Positions 61,069 to 64,000 of a stretch of DNA of 64,000 nt are shown piece by piece. Under the pieces are notes generated by a model. It had not been told where the DNA came from. It saw only the letters and a program-made list of their open reading frames with translations, and searched no databases. The position numbers and the translations under genes were made by a program. This DNA comes from Microbacterium sp. (GTDB lineage Bacteria > Actinomycetota > Actinomycetes > Actinomycetales > Microbacteriaceae): NCBI RefSeq assembly GCF_031179285.1, contig NZ_JAPSHY010000016.1, forward strand, positions 1-64,000, written 5' to 3'. How positions within the stretch are numbered: the first letter of the stretch is position 1; the number at the start of each line of letters is the position of its first letter.

Positions 61069-62277
61069 ATGATGTCGAATCGGGTGGCGACGAACCGGGC
61101 GGGTGCCGTGCTCGCGGTGCTGTTCGCCGGAGCGTTCGTGATGGGATGCGCCGAGATGCTGGTGGTCGGCATGATCGATCTGGTGAGCGCCGACCTGCAG
61201 GTGTCGATCGCGGCGGCCGGAGCTCTGGTGACCGCCAATGCGCTCGGGCTCGCGATCGGCGGGCCGTTGCTGACGTTCTTCGTCACGCGATTCGACCGAC
61301 GCCACGTGCTCCTCGTCGCGACGTCGGTGTTCCTGCTCGCCAATCTGCTTCCGGCGCTCGGCGCCGACTACCCGGTTCTCGTCGTGGCCCGCGTCGTCAT
61401 CGGCGCCGTCCAGGGGCTCTTCATCGCGGCGGCCATGGTGACGGCGACCTCGGTTGTGCCGCCTCACCGCACCGGACGTGCGATGGCCGTCGTGATCTCG
61501 GGCTTCGCCACCTCCAGTGCGCTCGGCCTGCCGCTCGGCACGCTGCTCGGGCAAGCCGTCGGCTGGCGCGGATCGTTCATCGCGGTGGTCGTGGTCACGG
61601 CCATCGTGCTGGCGCTGCTGTTCATGCTGCTGCCGTCGGTGCCGACCGCCGCCGACGGTGGAGCGGTGGGGCAGGCCAAGCATGCGTTCGCTCCGCGGGT
61701 GCTCGCCGTGCTGTTCGTCAGCTTCCTGACCTTCGCCGGCATGCTCGCGGCCATCACCTACCTCGTGCCATTCCTCGATGAGGTGACGGGCCTGACCGGC
61801 CCGGTCGTCACCGCGTACCTCCTCATCTACGGCGTCTCGACCGCCGTCGGATCGTTCGCCGGCGGACGGTTCGCCGACGCGAATGCCTCACGGATGCTGA
61901 TCATCGGCGCGGTCGGGGTCGCGATCTCGCTCGCCGTCATGCTGGTCTTCGGAGCGAACGCGTGGATGGCCGGTGTCGCCGTGCTGGGCGTCGGGCTGCT
62001 CGGCATGGCCACGGGTCCGTCGATCCAGCATCGCGTCGTGTCGCTCTCCGGCCCCGGTGCGCCGCTGGCGGCATCCCTCCCGGCCTCCGCCGTGAACGCG
62101 GGCATCGCGTTCGGGGCCTTCACGGGCGGCCTCGCGATCGAGGCCGGCGGTGTCTCGTCGGCGGTCGTCGCGGGCATCATCATCTCGGTGGTCGCGATCG
62201 GCGTCGCGTGGGCCACGAGCTTCCTCAAGGTGCCGGTCCCGGCAGCCGCGGTGGTCGCGGAACCTGCCGGACGATAG
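61069..62277 (+). CDS. MFS exporter, AraJ/DHA1-like
   Basis: A 402-residue 12-helix MFS protein: LFAGAFVMGCAEMLVVGMIDLVSADLQV-like start, TRFDRRHVLLV motif A and LGLPLGTLLGQAVGWRGSF motif C, as in drug:H+ antiporters. AAGGAG 8 bases upstream fixes the ATG at 61069. It is controlled by the twin dyads upstream and converges on the next gene 5 bp away. Confidence 0.85.
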   Translation: MMSNRVATNRAGAVLAVLFAGAFVMGCAEMLVVGMIDLVSADLQVSIAAAGALVTANALGLAIGGPLLTFFVTRFDRRHVLLVATSVFLLANLLPALGADYPVLVVARVVIGAVQGLFIAAAMVTATSVVPPHRTGRAMAVVISGFATSSALGLPLGTLLGQAVGWRGSFIAVVVVTAIVLALLFMLLPSVPTAADGGAVGQAKHAFAPRVLAVLFVSFLTFAGMLAAITYLVPFLDEVTGLTGPVVTAYLLIYGVSTAVGSFAGGRFADANASRMLIIGAVGVAISLAVMLVFGANAWMAGVAVLGVGLLGMATGPSIQHRVVSLSGPGAPLAASLPASAVNAGIAFGAFTGGLAIEAGGVSSAVVAGIIISVVAIGVAWATSFLKVPVPAAAVVAEPAGR

Positions 62278-62282
62278 GGCGG

Positions 62283-62627
62283 CTACCGGGTACCCAGCGC
62301 CGCGTGGATCAACTCCGTCACGGCCGCTGCGCCGTCAGCGGCGTCGGCCGACTGCCACCGCGACAGCTGCGCGAGCACCCACTCCCAGTGCTCGCGCCGC
62401 AGGACGATCCGCAGCGCGTGATCCGGCGGGGGCCACCCGTACCGGTCGCGCGGGCCCGAGTATTCCGCCGACGCCCGCCACCCGGCATCCCTCACGCAGG
62501 CCCCGGCGAGCACGGATGGCATGATCGCATCCACCACATCGAGCGCCATGCTGTTATCGGCGGCCCCATCCACGAGGTGCCACAACCGCACCGGCACGTC
62601 GATGCTCACGTAATCCATGACGACCAT
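62283..62627 (-). CDS. Small hypothetical protein
   Basis: A 114-residue soluble protein (DVPVRLWHLVDGAADNSMALDVVDAIMP, then WPPPDHALRIVLRREHWEWVLAQL). No family is recognised. Starts at GTG 62636, ATG 62627 or ATG 62618 are possible; none has a strong ribosome site. It converges on the MFS gene. Confidence 0.55.
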   Translation of the reverse strand: MVVMDYVSIDVPVRLWHLVDGAADNSMALDVVDAIMPSVLAGACVRDAGWRASAEYSGPRDRYGWPPPDHALRIVLRREHWEWVLAQLSRWQSADAADGAAAVTELIHAALGTR

Positions 62628-62756
62628 TCTGCTCACGATGGCGCCTGTTGTCCTGAGCGTGGTATAACAAAGCTGCGCCTGTGAATTTCCTGAAAGCTCT
62701 GACCAGTGCGCCCGCCGACGATGTCCGTCGGCCGCTCGTTTTCGGGGAGGGAAACG

Positions 62757-64000
62757 ATGTCCGGTTTAGATGTGCGTTCGCGGAGTGAGATCAAACCGTG
62801 GAACGGGTGGCGGCGGCTGTTGGCACCGTTGGTCGCCTTGGGTCTGGTTCTCAGCCTCGTGCCTGCGTCCCCGGCCGCTGCAGCCGGCCCTGGAGTGCTG
62901 TCCATCACGGTCACGCCGGTGCACTACATCACCGGTGCACCCCTCACCTCGGCTGCCGCGGACACCAACGACAACCGCATCGCCTATCGCGTCAGCTATT
63001 CGTGTGCCGTGGCCACTTGCACCGACACCAGGGTGCAGTTCACGCCGTCGCAGGCCGATCCCTACAACCTCGCCATCAACACCTCCTGGCAGGCGCTGCT
63101 CAATTACGAAAACTGGACTGCGCCCTCGACGGCCACCGGCGCTCCGCAGGGAACCAACCTCACCGGGATGACCTTCCCCATCGGTGATATCCCGGCGGGC
63201 ACTTCGGGCAGCTTCAACGCGCAGTATCAGATCCTCCCGCGCGTGACCGGCGGACGTACCGCCCCCGGCAACTTCTATCCGTCCGGTTTCCAGATCGTGA
63301 TGGGCGCCACCGCATCGTCCCCGAATGCAGTCTCCTCGGTGAGCGCCACGGCCCCGGCAGTCACGTGGAACAACAGTCTGCCCACGCCCACCATGTCGGT
63401 GGGCGGCCCTACCGTCGTCAAGCCAGGCGCGGACGCGACCTATTCGGTCGCGATGAACAGCGGCGTCTGGGGACGCGGTATCAGCCCAGGATCCATCGCT
63501 GGTCAAGCAGCCTTCATCGGCGCCGGCGACTACACAGTACAGCTGCCGCTGCCGCCCCAGGCGGTGTTCAAGAGCTCCACGTATGGCGGGGTGCACACGG
63601 GCGCCGACGCGAATGGCCGTGGTGGTGTGGTCACGTGGAAGCTCGGCACACTCGACGCACCCGCATTCGCTGCAGCCGGTGGGTGGACCCCCAGCAGCCC
63701 GCCCGGATTTGTCACCGTCACGTACCCGGCGGCCGCATTCCCCGGTGCCGACGCCAACGGGTGCAACTTCGAGGCTCCCGTCACGGTCACGGGCGGCAGC
63801 GCGACCTTCACCTACCTTGACACCGCGCGGACGACCAAGACCGCTCTCGCCGCCCCGTCGAGCACCACCGTCTCGTGCTATGAGCCCTTCGGCCGTTCCA
63901 CCATGACCAAGGACAGCACTTCCGACGGTCCCGCGACTTGGCCGCGCACCGTATACATCCCGCCGGAGACCTCGGGCTATGTCTGCCCGGCGTACAACCG
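62757..64000 (+). CDS. Secreted surface protein, 3' end missing
   Basis: The frame stays open to the right edge (more than 414 codons). GGAGG at 62746-62750, 6 bases before the ATG, fixes the start. A signal peptide spans about residues 17-44 (LLAPLVALGLVLSLVPASPA), after an unusual charged extension. The visible body is Thr/Ser/Pro-rich and beta-rich with paired Cys (YSCAVATC, and NGCNF...VSCYEPF later), like the N-terminal part of DUF11-type wall proteins such as the 48.5-kb gene. Repeats and any anchor would lie beyond the window. Confidence 0.8.
   Translation, partial: MSGLDVRSRSEIKPWNGWRRLLAPLVALGLVLSLVPASPAAAAGPGVLSITVTPVHYITGAPLTSAAADTNDNRIAYRVSYSCAVATCTDTRVQFTPSQADPYNLAINTSWQALLNYENWTAPSTATGAPQGTNLTGMTFPIGDIPAGTSGSFNAQYQILPRVTGGRTAPGNFYPSGFQIVMGATASSPNAVSSVSATAPAVTWNNSLPTPTMSVGGPTVVKPGADATYSVAMNSGVWGRGISPGSIAGQAAFIGAGDYTVQLPLPPQAVFKSSTYGGVHTGADANGRGGVVTWKLGTLDAPAFAAAGGWTPSSPPGFVTVTYPAAAFPGADANGCNFEAPVTVTGGSATFTYLDTARTTKTALAAPSSTTVSCYEPFGRSTMTKDSTSDGPATWPRTVYIPPETSGYVCPAYN

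Noticed and set aside
62648..62668. TTGTCC and TATAAC as a promoter for the right-edge gene
   Set aside because: The spacer is only 9 bp, too short for a normal promoter.

Overview
The window is about 64 kb of very GC-rich DNA with tightly packed, ATGA-coupled genes, GTG and TTG starts, leaderless-looking promoters and cell-wall proteins ending in LAxTG-type sortase motifs. This fits a high-GC actinobacterium, most likely Microbacteriaceae and probably Microbacterium (an inference from style, not a database match). No rRNA, tRNA, CRISPR array, transposase, phage gene or origin was seen.

Layout. 0-2.4 kb: an N-acyl-D-amino-acid deacylase (cut by the left edge), an IclR regulator and a RidA-family protein in one operon. 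2.5-4.0 kb: a lipase maturation factor-like membrane protein. 4.0-11.6 kb: an accessory stretch with a frameshifted short-chain dehydrogenase under a divergent MerR regulator, a SnoaL-like protein coupled to an XRE regulator, a dihydrofolate-reductase-like protein, a chloramphenicol-type exporter with an apparent leader-peptide attenuator, a GNAT acetyltransferase and a second MFS exporter. 11.6-19.1 kb: a LacI-controlled oligosaccharide locus (lipoprotein, two CUT1 permeases, GH43 glycosidase, dehydrogenase) bracketed by two arrays of a 19-bp tandem repeat. 19.1-22.7 kb: an SQR-like flavoprotein and an AraC regulator divergent from an NmrA-like protein and a DUF1772 membrane protein.

22.8-36.3 kb: two divergent operons, 13 genes in all, meeting at a ROK-family repressor. 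They encode a CUT1 sugar ABC transporter lacking its ATPase, three Gfo/Idh/MocA dehydrogenases, a class III aminotransferase, two amidohydrolases, an atypical epimerase, a dihydrodipicolinate-synthase-like aldolase and a D-2-hydroxyacid dehydrogenase. I recognise no described pathway with this gene set, and it is the best candidate for an undescribed metabolic system here.

36.3-48.4 kb: a secreted beta-propeller protein divergent from a GntR/UTRA regulator, an SMP-30 lactonase, a coiled-coil membrane protein, a TspO-like protein, a META-domain lipoprotein, a sortase-anchored S1 protease, and a hexuronate-type group (mannonate dehydratase, GntR, 6-phosphogluconate dehydrogenase). 48.5-64 kb: a 1429-residue anchored surface protein, a DksA-like protein, a LysE exporter, a kinase-like protein, an AHSA1/ArsR pair with overlapping control DNA, an ice-binding-like (DUF3494) anchored protein, a VOC protein, purL with a small coupled membrane protein, a DUF2188 protein, an MFS exporter with twin operators, and the start of another secreted protein that runs off the right edge.

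The most unusual non-coding signal is a pair of unrelated intergenic repeat families, GCGTGAGAC and ACTTCTGCGGCC. Both repeat with an exact 19-bp period, both occur in head-to-head inverted sets, and each brackets a gene cassette.
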